From positions 54,596,157 through 54,660,156 of the forward strand of contig NC_092797.1 in the NCBI RefSeq assembly GCF_918797505.1: a DNA stretch of 64,000 bases. Reading direction: 5' to 3'. Below are positions 45,501 to 54,884 of the stretch, one piece after another. The translations under genes and the position numbers were made by a program. The stretch comes from Bemisia tabaci (lineage: Eukaryota > Arthropoda > Insecta > Hemiptera > Aleyrodidae). Each line of letters starts with the position of its first letter. Positions within the stretch are counted from its first letter, which is position 1. Under the pieces are notes generated by a model that did no database searches, was not told the DNA's origin, and saw only the letters and a list, made by a program, of their open reading frames with translations.

Positions 45501-48500
45501 TTAAAATACTATTTTATGCTGCATATTTTCACAGAAAATCTCTCGTGGAGGAGCAGCAAATTATTTTGTCTAAAATTAAGGTAAAAAATCAAAAATTCAA
45601 TCTCAGTAAGAACATTTGACTATTTGCCTAGGCATTTGACAAAATGCCGGATTTGACTTTTTGCACAGAGAAAAAGTGATAACTTTTTTTTTTCCTCCTT
45701 CGTAAGAAGAGTTCATCTGAATTTTCACGTCCAATTAACTTGATCCACTGCGTGATTTTTATTAAAACAATGTTGAATGGTTAAATCAACGCTTTTCAAG
45801 CCCGCAGTAATTCAATTTCTCAATTCTAAAAAAAAAAACAAAGGCTTTTTAATTTTATCGATGAAAATAGCCTATACTCTTCATTAGATAAGCCGATAGA
45901 CCAGTAGACAGGTTGTGAAATAAAGCTCCTAAAAACTAATTCTTTCATTACTAAAATTTAACATATAATAGAATAGGCTCATCAAATATTTCAAAGTTTA
46001 ATTCGCCAGTTAGAATGTATTCTCTATTCGAAAGCTCAAAGCTCCCATTTTCTTAAAAATCAGCGTGTTTAATACGACTAAGGGCATTCATCAAAACACC
46101 GAACTCATTTCAACAACATGTGAAAGATGAAGTACAAAATGAGGAGGACCTGAGTCTTTCTGCAAGGAGCTCTTGTAATTTTCCAATGGGGTAATTTTGT
46201 TCGCAATGCCTAATTTTGCCTTCGTTTGAACTGTTTTTGTTATCAGTGCGATTCTAATTAAAACATTGGGATTCAAACGTTGGGATGCGAACATTCGATT
46301 CTTCTAAAATCATTTTGGAAATGCTCAACACGTGCAACTTACTTTGCATAATGATATCAATGAGGGGACACAAACTTTGGTTGTTTATTTCTTACCCTAT
46401 TCATATGGGTCCATTTTTAAAATCACCTTCATCAGTTATATATATGCATTGTGAGAAAATACGTGATCAACCGAGGTCATTCCATGAGGAAAGTATGAAC
46501 TTCAATTTGTAATCTTATAGGTATGAGATAAATCAGTGACATCGCTGAAAATGTTTAAATAATATGAACATAAAATGTCAAACTTACATTGTGTACGTAA
46601 ATGGTATTGAAAATATAGCCATTGTAACATCAGAAACTGCGAGATTGATGAGAAACAACCGCAGGTCACCTGACGATCTGGAACAGCCAGAAATTCTCAT
46701 GAGTAAGATATCGGGCACAATCCTTTGTTCGTCTTGGTTTGCTCCTCCTGGAGTCAGAAGAATGTGATAATTCACCGAGGGGTCGAATTTAGCCGCTTCA
46801 TGACGTGGCCTTATTGCTGTCGGAAATTACGTCAATTAGACTTCCTTTCGTAATTAGGAACCACAATTTCTGGTTCATCCGAAACAACACTTATAGAAAT
46901 AGGGAAACTAATAGTACATACATAGTTTCCAAACTGATCCTCATATTGTGGTTCCTGATGGCAAAAGGTAGTCCAATTTACGGGCACTTACTGATATTTG
47001 ACAACTATCCAATACTGCAAGTTTAGTGTATTCGCCTACTTCAGTGGCATCATTCAGTTCATATATCAGATCGGTGAAATTTTTTTAAAAAAAAAAACTA
47101 CCTTTTAAGAATTTGGCTGTAAATGCTCTCTCCGATAACCCCATTTAAGCCCAATAAATGTATCAATTAAGGTAAGGCAAGCTGCCTCGCCAAGAATCAA
47201 TTATTTTACATGCATTTAAATGGAGGAAAAACACTGTTGCCAGGTTTCAAGAATTGTCATCCTTCAAGGCGCATTCCTTTTGTCGCAGTCGATCCAAGAT
47301 CATGCTCACGCAGTCACTTTACCGGTTAGGCTCATCAAGATCCTACCCACACTTGTTTCGAATACAGATCCTTCCCTTCGGAAAGGCCCGTATGGCTTTC
47401 ACTCAAATTTAAGGAGTTTTAAGAAGGCCCTTTACGCAGCATCATAGAAAAGTAAAATTCATCAGTTTGATTTTTGAAATTGATCATTGCAAGGGATTAC
47501 CATGATTTTCCTCGACAAAAAATAACAGATAGGATAGAAAGCATGTTTCAGATTCTACAAAATATAACGTAAGTCTCCACCTACTTGGAAAGTGTCAAAA
47601 TCATAGAGTCAATCATTTTGTTCTGCATATTTTCTGCAGCGGTAGGGCATTTAAATCCATTGTGAGGATCAATTTTTAAAGTTAAACTTATGAATTATAC
47701 TCGACTTTCATAAAAAGTATCCTCTTTGTGATGCTACGATTAGGGCTTCTTTTAACCTCCCTTAGTTACAATGTAAACCTCTGTGGACCTCCCGAAGGAT
47801 CGGAGCGCCTTAAAAAACAATTGACTACATTTTGCAATAAGGAGCCAAAATCTCTGGCTCTTCCATAAAAGCACCTTCCTGCATACGGAAACCATTGATT
47901 TTTATATGTTGTTTCTAAAATGAGCTAGAAATAGTGTTTCCTATTGCAAAATGTGGTCCAATTTTTAATACATTCCCTTGGAGTCGACTTTGTGGTATAA
48001 GTAAACTACGAAAGAAACTAAACAACATGAACTTTATAGTTCGGCTGATTTGGATGAAGTCGTCCATGGTCCAATTTTTCGCGCCCAGAAATAATGTAAT
48101 ACAATTGCATGGACAGCGACTAGCAGAAAAGAACCAAGCCACATCAGATATTTCCAAATTTAACTGAATAATTTGATTTTTTGGGTGGTTTCACTATACT
48201 TTTGTCACTGTAACAGACAACACATTTTTCGGTCATATTTTTAGTAGTAATGATAGTCACTCGATTTTTTTGCATTAATCTACACAGGGTTACGTATTAT
48301 AACTCATTCTAATTATTTATTGCTCTACTTCTCAACTAATATTATGTAAATTCCGAAAATGTGCTGTCTGTTACGCCATAAAAAGTCTGCGTGACAGACA
48401 GCTCTTTTTCGCCCATTTATAGATTAAAATTAAAAAGTAGAGCGATAAATCTTTACAAAGCGTTATATCACGTAACCTTGTGTAGATGAATGCAAAAAAA

Positions 48501-49131
48501 TCGAGTGATTATCATTACTACTAAAAATATGACCAAATAATGTGTTGTCTGGTTCGGCGACAAAACTATTCCAATTATCGTGAAACCACCATTTTACAAT
48601 TTTTTTTTTTTTAGTTTTTTTTTTTTTTTAAAAAAATCAAGGAATTTGCTTGGCACTATGCATGAAATTTACTGAAATTTGCAAAGAAAAATATTCACAA
48701 GCGTTTTCATGGAAAAAATGAAATTGCCCAATTAAATTTGGCAATAGCTAATGTGGCTTGGCTCCATTCCGCTTGACGCGGTCCAAATTCAGTGCGTATT
48801 CTTGCATCCTCACAAAAGCTCGAGTCTATTTAGAATTCTTGGAGGAGTAAGGGATGGAATTGAGTATTGATTTAATCGTACTTTGTTGGGTGCAAGGGTT
48901 TCATCTTCTCGCGAGGAGAGGTTTTGAGGGCTCTTACCTTTTGCCGAAGCCCAAGATCATGATCACAGTCAAGTTGCCGGTAAGGCTGAGCGTCGCCGTG
49001 AGCGAGTAGATGAGGATGAGCGCTACTTGGAACTCGGGCTCGAGAACTTCGAGGCTCGGCAAATATCCGTCCGCCGCGCTCCCGTTCGATGAGCCGTTCC
49101 ACAAATACAGCCCGAGCTCCGAGATGTTCAT
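36515..49131 (-). CDS. Neuropeptide GPCR, leucokinin/RYamide-receptor-like, six exons
   Basis: Joining 49131-48938, 46677-46588, 43589-43476, 40656-40507, 39221-39017 and 36811-36590 gives 325 residues in frame, with GT-AG introns and consistent phases. N-terminus: glycosylation sites at N2, N12 and N16. TM1 has GN at about 52-53, TM2 has NLAVSD, and C108 and C188 can form the extracellular disulfide. TM3 ends in D132-R133-Y134, TM6 has FALCWLP (263-269), and TM7 has NPLVY (313-317). The third loop and TM6 (PGNA..RD, K.KVIKML, LCWLPLQL, PEI..Y) resemble insect leucokinin and RYamide receptors as I know them, but TM7 (HWLANANSF, YCFMSDNFR) is unusual for them. It should sit in the plasma membrane and couple to G proteins. 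The ligand is unproven. Beyond 36590 the frame stays open to a TAA at 36517-36515. Confidence 0.85.
36590..36811 (-). CDS. Receptor exon with TM6 and TM7
   Basis: A 222-bp exon with acceptor TTTGTTGCAG and donor AGG/GTGAGT. It begins VIKMLVT and ends MSDNFR, just at helix 8. Reading through the donor adds 24 codons before a TAA, so the true C-terminus is unresolved. Confidence 0.8.
38072..38860. mobile_element. Long GTGGATCGAG-family element with nested insertion
   Basis: It starts CGCACAGTGGATCGAGTCAA and ends TTGACTCTATCCACTGTGTG + CCGCC. The interior is longer than in the 240-bp members and matches 39343-39895 in reverse orientation. An unrelated TCAAGAA-rich element sits inside it at about 38472-38690. 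Confidence 0.8.
38472..38690. mobile_element. Nested MITE rich in TTCTTGATTTAAG motifs
   Basis: The left ACTGAAAAAAAGTAGCTTGG and right ATACTTCTTTGCGGCAAATA ...TTTTTTTTTTT are partly inverted. Internal AAAAAGTAGCTTATATTAAC repeats the left end. It is absent from the sister copy at 39343-39895, where GACGTCATCTGGCGG is uninterrupted. A relative is at 58150-58390. Confidence 0.7.
39017..39221 (-). CDS. Receptor exon with extracellular loop 2, TM5 and third inner loop
   Basis: A 205-bp exon with acceptor GGGCCGTAG and donor ATGAAG/GTGAGT. It encodes the loop cysteine (YYEC), TM5 with P213 (FFVP) and the basic third loop ending QTKSKMK. Confidence 0.85.
39222..40506 (-). other. Receptor intron between TM4 and TM5 exons
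   Basis: Besides 39343-39895 it holds, at 39890-39990, a repeat shared with 16085 and 24345 (GCGAATCCAGAAATTTGGCA). The GCCGTGATAGCGAATAGAGC motif lies at 40014-40033. No exon was recognised. Confidence 0.65.
39343..39895. mobile_element. Long GTGGATCGAG-family element without the nested insertion
   Basis: It is the reverse complement of 38072-38860 minus the nested piece. It starts CGCACAATGGATCGAGTCAA and ends CTCCTATTGACTCGATCCAC + TGTGCGCCGC. It lies in the intron between the TM4 and TM5 exons, so the two copies are in neighbouring introns in opposite orientation. Confidence 0.8.
40507..40656 (-). CDS. Receptor exon with second inner loop and TM4
   Basis: A 150-bp exon with acceptor GGTTTTGCAG and donor GGCGA/GTGAGT. 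It completes DRY, then encodes KAIVTPFNRR, the TM4 tryptophan (GIWVGAF) and the start of extracellular loop 2. Confidence 0.85.
41930..42100. repeat. Interspersed repeat, GGCGAGGCGTG family
   Basis: It matches 17425-17600 (GGTGGCGAGGCGTGAATGAT, then CTTTTCCATAGGTTTAAATG). Confidence 0.6.
42501..42762. mobile_element. MITE, GGACCGCG family
   Basis: GGACCGCATTTAGCAGAAAG and TTTTTCTGCTTAGTGCGGTC + C are inverted ends. GCCAAATTTAATTGGACAAT and its mirror ATTGCCCAATTAAATTTAGC lie just inside. Confidence 0.85.
42779..42805. repeat. Poly(A) run, about 27 bp
   Basis: An uninterrupted A run just outside the MITE at 42501-42762. Confidence 0.9.
43476..43589 (-). CDS. Receptor exon with TM3
   Basis: A 114-bp exon with acceptor CGATTTTTTAG and donor GACAG/GTATGC. 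It encodes the W..F...C segment before TM3, TM3 itself and the AIGID that starts the DRY motif. Confidence 0.85.
44163..45288. mobile_element. Inner inverted-repeat element, AGGACATTTTGTCA ends
   Basis: The ends AGGACATTTTGTCAAAGATT and GCTGACAAAATGTCCT are followed inwards by mirrored TTTTTGTCCGCGCAC and GTTTACG/CGTGGACGTAAAT blocks. The element at 57078-59047 has the same ends and the same subterminal AATAAGCAACAG(T/C)GACTTGG. The centre carries the palindrome at 45027-45098. Confidence 0.8.
45027..45098. repeat. Core palindrome, variant with CTAAGTGGATAC
   Basis: Arms CGCCTACAAACCTAAGTGGA... mirror across 45062/45063 with few mismatches. The core differs from that of family A where CTAACAGGGATAC is replaced by CTAAGTGGATAC. 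The same replacement is in both arms, so the arms have been kept identical to each other while diverging from other copies. Confidence 0.85.
46588..46677 (-). CDS. Receptor exon with first inner loop and TM2
   Basis: A 90-bp exon between TTCTGGCTGTTCCAG and AAT/GTAAGT. It completes the Arg codon, encodes SSGDLRLFLINLAVSD and the rest of TM2, and ends with two bases of a Met codon. Confidence 0.85.
46850..46980. mobile_element. Small MITE, related to 3822
   Basis: AGGAACCACAATTTCTGGTT is mirrored by ATATTGTGGTTCCT, with GGGAAACTAATAGTACATAC in the centre, matching CGGAAACTAACGGTACATAC at 3822-3961. Confidence 0.6.
47818..47965. mobile_element. Small MITE, related to 3822
   Basis: CAATTGACTACATTTTGCAA and TTGCAAAATGTGGTCCAATT are inverted ends. 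The CATACGGAAACCATTGA centre matches the family. Confidence 0.65.
48111..48784. mobile_element. GGACCGCG-family MITE split by another MITE
   Basis: The left GGACAGCGACTAGCAGAAAA + GAACCAAGCCACATCAG and right GCTTGGCTCCATTCCGCTTG + ACGCGGTCC are the family ends. The element would be about 260 bp but is opened by a 410-bp insertion at 48182-48592. Confidence 0.85.
48182..48592. mobile_element. Nested palindromic MITE, GGTGGTTTCAC ends
   Basis: TGGGTGGTTTCAC and CGTGAAACCACCA bound the element. Inverted pairs inside include CAGACAACACATTTTTCGGT/ACCAAATAATGTGTTGTCTG, ATGATAGTCACTCGATTTTT/AAAAATCGAGTGATTATCAT and CTACACAGGGTTACG/CGTAACCTTGTGTAG. It is a long hairpin without coding capacity. Confidence 0.9.
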
Positions 49132-49140
49132 CTTATCCAC
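48938..49140 (-). CDS. Receptor exon with start codon and TM1
   Basis: The acceptor (a (GT)n tract ending in TTCAG) lies just above 49140, followed by nine bases of 5' UTR and the ATG at 49131-49129. It encodes residues 1-64 plus two bases of an Arg codon and ends AAAG/GTAAGAG. Because the exon opens with an acceptor, at least one noncoding exon lies upstream. Confidence 0.85.
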
Positions 49141-49326
49141 CTGAACACACACACACACACCCACGCACAAGAGGATATGAATAAACTTTCGCAACTTCTT
49201 GCAGATCAACTGCCCAAGTAGCATTTCGCATTGCAAAAATCGCTATATATTGCCATTTTATCGGCCATCAAGATCAGCGAACATTGTAATACAACGTCTA
49301 AAAGTTAGTAACACTGAATATATTGG

Positions 49327-49515
49327 TATTTGGAGTGTAGCCGAGTGCTAGAAATATTGTAAAACGTTCTTAAATTATGGCATTTGTGATATCGATTTTG
49401 TGACCCTGACGATGAAACGTTTGCTTCGAAAAGCTTCCGTCAAAGTTTGTTAATAAAAAGTAAGTTTTTAAAGAAAATTTTACATTACTTCTAGCACTCG
49501 GCTACACTCCAAATA
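49327..49515. mobile_element. Nested 189-bp MITE, TATTTGGAGTGTAGCCGAGT ends
   Basis: TATTTGGAGTGTAGCCGAGT + GCTAGAAAT is mirrored by TTCTAGCACTCGGCTACACT + CCAAATA. The interior is short and AT-rich. Confidence 0.9.
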
Positions 49516-49929
49516 CCCATTTTATTGGCGATAAAATCGCCAGGATAATCAACAACGATCTGGAAATTATAGATAGGGGGATCCTATGCCACGCCAACAA
49601 TGAAATTCGTAACACGCCAGGAGCAACAATTAGGCTAGGACGAAGATAGTCGGTTTCTATGGCTTCTTATGGGACTGTTGCTGAATACGAACTTACATCA
49701 AGTTTAGAACCAACTATTTGAAAATCTGTGTCCAGATATCGAACTTTGCCTTTCCGATGAAAATTTCAACGCTAAATTATTTATTCTAAAAACTCCTGTA
49801 AGATTCCATGTATTTGAGGTTATGACGAAGATAGCATTCGGCCATTTCCACTCCCCGCCCGCCTATCGAAAGACCGCTCCATGTGTGTTACGTTTTTTCG
49901 TAGACCGCCACCAATCTATAGTTTCTATA

Positions 49930-50215
49930 TCGTTGATAATCAAAATCTGATCGATTATCCTCGATCCTATCGCGATAAAATCGCGTTTTCATCGCCCGAC
50001 AATTTAATGAGATATTTTCGAAATAAAATCGCGATAAATGGCGATTCTATCGACGAAAATCGATCACGATTCTATCGAACCAAAAATTGCGATGAGTAGC
50101 GATTTAATCGCCATATATCGCGATTTTTAATGTGATAATATCTCGATATATTGCCAGCAATATAATCGCGATAAAATCGATAACACCGTTAAAATCGCTA
50201 TTTCTCGCGATCACT
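49930..50215. repeat. ATCGCGAT-rich array
   Basis: Many overlapping copies of ATCGCGATAAA, TCGATCC, ATTGCGAT and AAATCGCTA in both orientations, with no fixed period. It forms the right part of the element at 49213-50225. Confidence 0.7.
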
Positions 50216-50225
50216 GCTACTTGGG

Positions 50226-52853
50226 TGAGGCTGTGCCAAAGATCTAAAAAAAGCCATTGCTGAGACGTTTCGTGTAAATAAACAGTCGCTGCTCCTTGCT
50301 CTCGGAGGAGGATCCCTCTAGGCTTGACGGGGTCGCTACCGCTCCTTGTAAGTCCCAAATCGCATACTAGGCAGGGTTGTAATTTTTCATGAAAAATAAT
50401 ATATTAAATTCATGTGAAATTATATCTTTAAATTTCATGTGAAATTATATCTTTACACTTCATGGGGAATATTTAATGAAATTTCAAAAAAATATTGAAA
50501 AATATTTTTCGAAATAAATGCAAAATTAAATGGAGGGCAACGAGGTTTTGCTTATTTTTAGTGCATGTTGCATGCCGAGCCCCTGGAATTATGTTTCATA
50601 TTTTTGACAACTATGTGAAATTTTATGAAATATTTCACGGAAATTGTCAATATTTTGAATTTTTCATTTCGTATGATTCCTTGGCACTAGGTCAAAAGAT
50701 TAGGTAGGTAAAAAAGTCAATTTCTTGGAGAGGTATTTTCAATTCTTTCAAAGTATTTCCTGCGTACACGGAAAAAATTGAATGTTGATATAGCATTTAT
50801 ACTGTAAAAAAAATGTGTCATAAATAAAACATGCCGCCATACTGAAGAAGCGTGATACAATATAGGTAAAATTAGACTTTTTAATCTTGTGAAATGTTTC
50901 CAAAATTGCTTTTTAATGCGGCTACATTCCACAAGTCCCACCGTTCCCTAAAGTTCTGAGAGATGATGATCGTATTTCTAGCAAAAACGAACTAGTTGTA
51001 TTAGAACGACCCTGTATCATACATTCTTATGTCTCAGGGCGCATGTCTTATCGCCACATATTCCGTTTTGGAGAGAATAACGTCCAAATGGTTTATCCCA
51101 AAAGCCATGTGCCATTTGTGCCATTTGTTGCCATTTTGGCAAGGGTAATGCGCCGAATCTTATGAAAATTGGAATGCAACCATAATTTGATGCGGTAAAT
51201 TCATTAGTGGCATTAAAAAACGAACATCTCAATTAAAAGTGGGGTTCGAAAAGCACCACTCTCATACGCTAAAAAACCGAATCATTTGCCTTTAAGTCTA
51301 AGAACCTCTCCCCGAAACATTCCAAAGCCCCAGTTCAACTGAGCACAGGGTTATTGAAGCATGGCTCATGGGTGCCGCATTCAGTTGGCTCTTAATTCTG
51401 TTGTTGAATTGGAAAGCGAATGCAAATTCGTCAAACGAACTATGTAAAGATGGTAATAAGCCATGACATTTGTCTAAGCGTTGTGAGCAGGCGCATATTA
51501 AGCCCCACTACGAGAGCCGCGACGACAGCTTTGCCCACTGGCGAACAATATGTCCCATTCAATCATATGCCCGAGCACTAACGAGCACACCCCAATGTTT
51601 CCCCACTTGCGCACAAGTTTTGTTTTGTCAGAAATGCGTCGAATAAAAGATCAACGAATCATGGTTTCAACGTGTTTTATACGGTCGTTTCAATTCGCCT
51701 TCACTGCGACCACACAATTGTTGTTACAATATGTTTGCGTGAGTGGATTCACTTATTACACTACTGACTCTTCGAAGGCGTTTTAATGGCGAAAGAGAGC
51801 ACCACTGTTGGAGAACAACATAATTGAGATTGGAACGAATCGATTATCCTACTTTCGATCGTTTCCCGACAGATTGCGTTACTTGTGCACAAAGAACCCT
51901 TCAGAGAGCGATATTAATGCGCTAAATCACACGCACAACATATTTGGTAACAACAATTGCTGCAGACGCACAAAAGCGAATGGTTCGGTTAAAAAAAAAA
52001 ATGAAAGAAGTTGCGTGAACGAAGGGTATGTATTCATCGACTGAATCAACGAAAAAAAAACGAATGAACCGATCTAACACCGATTAATGGACAAATAAAT
52101 AACAAGCGATCTAATCATAGAAAAACGTGGCATGAACTTGCAAAATTTCAAATCGCGAATATTTCAAATTAGGTCTTTTGTATTTTTGATTTTTCGCAAT
52201 TTTAATCCACACGACCATAGACTCACCCCCCAAACTCGGTTTGTGGGTTTATCGTTTGTCAATTTTGTTTTGCTTCGAGACCACTGTATTAGATTTCGAT
52301 CTTTTTGGAAACAGTCCCTGGATGAGCTCGTTCTATTTAAATTAACTTACGGCGGCCCGCGAAGTGGGCCTTTAAAAGCCTGAAGCCCGCTCTGGGGATT
52401 GGACTGGGGGTCCAGGTCCATTCCCTAGTTTTCTATAGTGCATCCATGGGCACTTTTGCTTAGTCGTTAACAACTACATCTCCTCAGAGAGATGTAGCTT
52501 AACCTAAGCATGTAACAATTTCGCAATCTGTTCTTACATCAAGACGGAGAAGAGGGAATCATCAAACACATCAAGAATTTCAGATGGAATGTAACTGAAC
52601 AATAATATATAAGATAGTAAAAAAAGCTCATATTAGAAATTCAAGTGTCCATGCTCAATTCTGCTTTATTAACACAAGAAAATGTATTAAGTAGAAATCC
52701 AAAAGATTGGCTAAGCCATAAAATAAAGAAAGTAGTTGTGCTTCGTTCCGTTATGCCATTTCCTTACTTTAATGTTTGTTACACTTCTTTGATTTCTTGG
52801 TGATTTTATTTAATTTCTTGACCATATTAATAGATAAATTCTATCGCATCAGA
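50226..52853. other. Intergenic or 5' intron, 2.6 kb
   Basis: A 25-bp direct repeat (TTCATGTGAAATTATATCTT, twice) lies at 50409-50458 within AATTTCAT-rich DNA. Otherwise there are only short frames. A noncoding 5' exon of the receptor could be anywhere above 49140 and is not recognisable. Confidence 0.35.
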
Positions 52854-53113
52854 TATCGACGGTGTAAGTCGGCAATCACATAACTCGGTTTGCGACGTCG
52901 CAGACTTCTTGTCATACTTTATTTTTTAAACGGAAAACTGCTCAACGGCAATTCTTTCAAACTGCCGTGATTTTTCTTCTCTGTGCGAAGAATATTCTGC
53001 ATAAACTTCAAGGAATGATGTCAATTTGTTCTCCTTTAAAAAATTAACATAGAGGCGGAGATTTTCAGACACCGCAAACGAGTTATGTGATTGCCGACTT
53101 ACACCGTCGATAT
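52854..53113. mobile_element. MITE, CGACGGTG family
   Basis: TATCGACGGTGTAAGTCGGC and GCCGACTTACACCGTCGATA are perfect 20-bp inverted ends. AATCACATAACTCGGTTTGC and its mirror follow. This is the best preserved copy. Confidence 0.9.
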
Positions 53114-54417
53114 ACTGAATTATTTCGTTTGCATCTATTGTGTTGTGAATTTTTTTAACTTTATTACACCCAGGATAGGTATAACTCATGAAAGATCGCA
53201 AGCATATGAGGTTTTTGTAATAGTTTAAATATTTGTAGGGTTGTGGCTTATTCGTTTTATTTTCCCTCAAATTGTTGTATAGTCTTGCCTTTTTCCAACC
53301 TGTTAATTTTTTTAAACCTACCTCACCTCAATTGAAAGAGAGATTTTACAAAATTTAGCATCCTGACAAGCGATTCGCGAAGAGAAATCAACTATAATTC
53401 TTGAGAGCGAAATTGCATTTCACTTATCCAGGTTGACGGGGTTATTGAGCAGGTTAACATCTTAGACCCTTACAAATAAAATGTAGTTCAAAGTAATAGA
53501 GGTACGCTCAGTTTTGGAATCGACATTCCCATAATGTACACAATTTAATGTGCATACCGTGATGTACATACCCATTGCTCACATTGTAAATGGCACAAAG
53601 AAAAAAGAAAAAAGATTTCTTACTTTGTGTTTTTGTTGACTTGGTCATAGCGTGACTGTCATTCCAAATTCCTTCCGCAGGCAATTTATTTGTATATCCA
53701 TTTGGCACTTCACACACTATCACTATATTATCACAGACGAATTTGATTTTAACCATCAAGCACTAGATTATGGATAAATGACACATTGCCGTGGAATTTT
53801 TCAAATCAATCCACGAAAATACAATTCCACTGAAAAATTAATGACTGCTCTTCCAAACTCGTCATAACGCGCGAAGCGGTTGGTTTACCCTCGCGATAAT
53901 CTGTGAAGAAAACGTTTTAAGCATCATTAAAATTCATTAGGATTTCAGTGCCTCGACAAGAAAGAATCGACGCGATGTTCGCCCTTACCTTTCCGTATTA
54001 TTTTTTATTAGCTGTCTACATTTATTTTATTTTTATCTTAAGGTTTGGGTCTTTTAAAAAGTCGATTGAGAGGGTTGTTACAATTTTCTTGCCTTTTTGG
54101 GGCTACAAAATCGAAAAAGAGGTGGATTTAAAGACACAAATAAAAATTGTGGTAAAAATTGAAAATTATGATGGCAAGGGTTGAAAAACCCATCATTGTT
54201 ATGATTTTTTAAAATTTTCGCTTACAGTCCAGTTCCTCAGAGGAGGATAAACTTAATTTCTGTAAATGTCACAGAAATATATGTGAGGTTTTATGAATTG
54301 TCAGGGATGAGATTTTTCTTGTAATTATCAAGTTTACTTTCACACGGCTGCAGTGGCGTTGACATAATTGGACACACATTTTTAACCATCATCAATAGTA
54401 CATTCTTGGGCTCAATT
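53114..54417. other. Intergenic, nothing recognised
   Basis: AT-rich DNA with short frames only. A good minus-strand donor-like site (AAAG/GTAAGG) lies at about 53992, without a recognisable exon. Confidence 0.35.
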
Positions 54418-54541
54418 GAACGTATTTCTTTCCAACGGAACCATGTGCATCATGATGTCAGTCATGTTATACATATATTATTATGGGTCTCAGGGCTCAT
54501 GTCTAAATGCACATGGTTCCGTTTGATAGAAATACGTCCAA
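54418..54541. mobile_element. Short MITE, GGACGTATTTCT family
   Basis: GAACGTATTTCTTTCCAACG + GAACCATGTGCAT is mirrored by ATGCACATGGTTCCGTTTGA + TAGAAATACGTCC. It shares outer ends with 33880-34097 but has a different interior. Confidence 0.75.
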
Positions 54542-54711
54542 TTATTACTAATCGATGGCATTGAAAATACGGGGAGAAGAAATGTCATGTGGAGAAAATG
54601 GATTTTCGCAACAGATCGACAATTCTCACTACAATCATTTTTTCATGTGACCCCTGGTACACATTTGTTTTGAAGTATGATGGATGATCTTCAAACAACT
54701 TTTATATTTTT

Positions 54712-54884
54712 GTAACAAGGTGGAGAAATGGTGCTGGGTCCACACCATTTCGCGGGGAAACAAAGCCAAGAAATACCAAAAATTAAAAATTTATTTTTGA
54801 CTCTAATTTTAATTTTTGATATTTCTTGGCTTTGTTTCCCCGCGAAATGGTGTGGACCCAGCACCATTTCTCCACCTTGTTACA
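54712..54884. repeat. 173-bp near-perfect palindrome
   Basis: Left and right arms of about 64 bp (TGTAACAAGGTGGAGAAATG...GTCCACACCATTTCGCGGGG...) are exact or nearly exact reverse complements around an AT-rich spacer of about 45 bp that is itself partly inverted. A solo arm is at 5950-6010. Confidence 0.9.

Larger units (their letters stand above)
44085..45658. mobile_element. Outer inverted-repeat element, AGTCAAATC(C/A)GGCATTTT ends
   Basis: The left AGTCAAATCAGGCATTTTAT + CAAATGCCTAGGC is mirrored by the right GCCTAGGCATTTGACAAAAT + GCCGGATTTGACT. A second inverted-repeat element, 44163-45288, lies inside, so one probably inserted into the other. Confidence 0.75.
43590..46587 (-). other. 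Receptor intron between TM2 and TM3 exons
   Basis: About 3 kb, more than half of it occupied by the nested elements at 44085-45658. No exon was recognised in the remainder. Confidence 0.65.
46678..48937 (-). other. Receptor intron between TM1 and TM2 exons
   Basis: It contains two GGACTACATTTTGCAA-type copies (about 46850-46980 and 47818-47965), a short repeat at about 47160-47240 and the interrupted MITE at 48111-48784. Nothing coding was seen. Confidence 0.65.
49213..50225. mobile_element. 1.0-kb element with CCCAAGTAGCA ends
   Basis: The ends are CCCAAGTAGCA and TGCTACTTGGG (one base differs near the inner edge). The right 300 bp are a dense array of ATCGCGAT / AAATCGC motifs, and the left end has a few of the same (AAAAATCGCTATATATTGCC). 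A separate palindromic MITE is nested at 49327-49515. It lies just upstream of the receptor's first coding exon. Confidence 0.75.
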
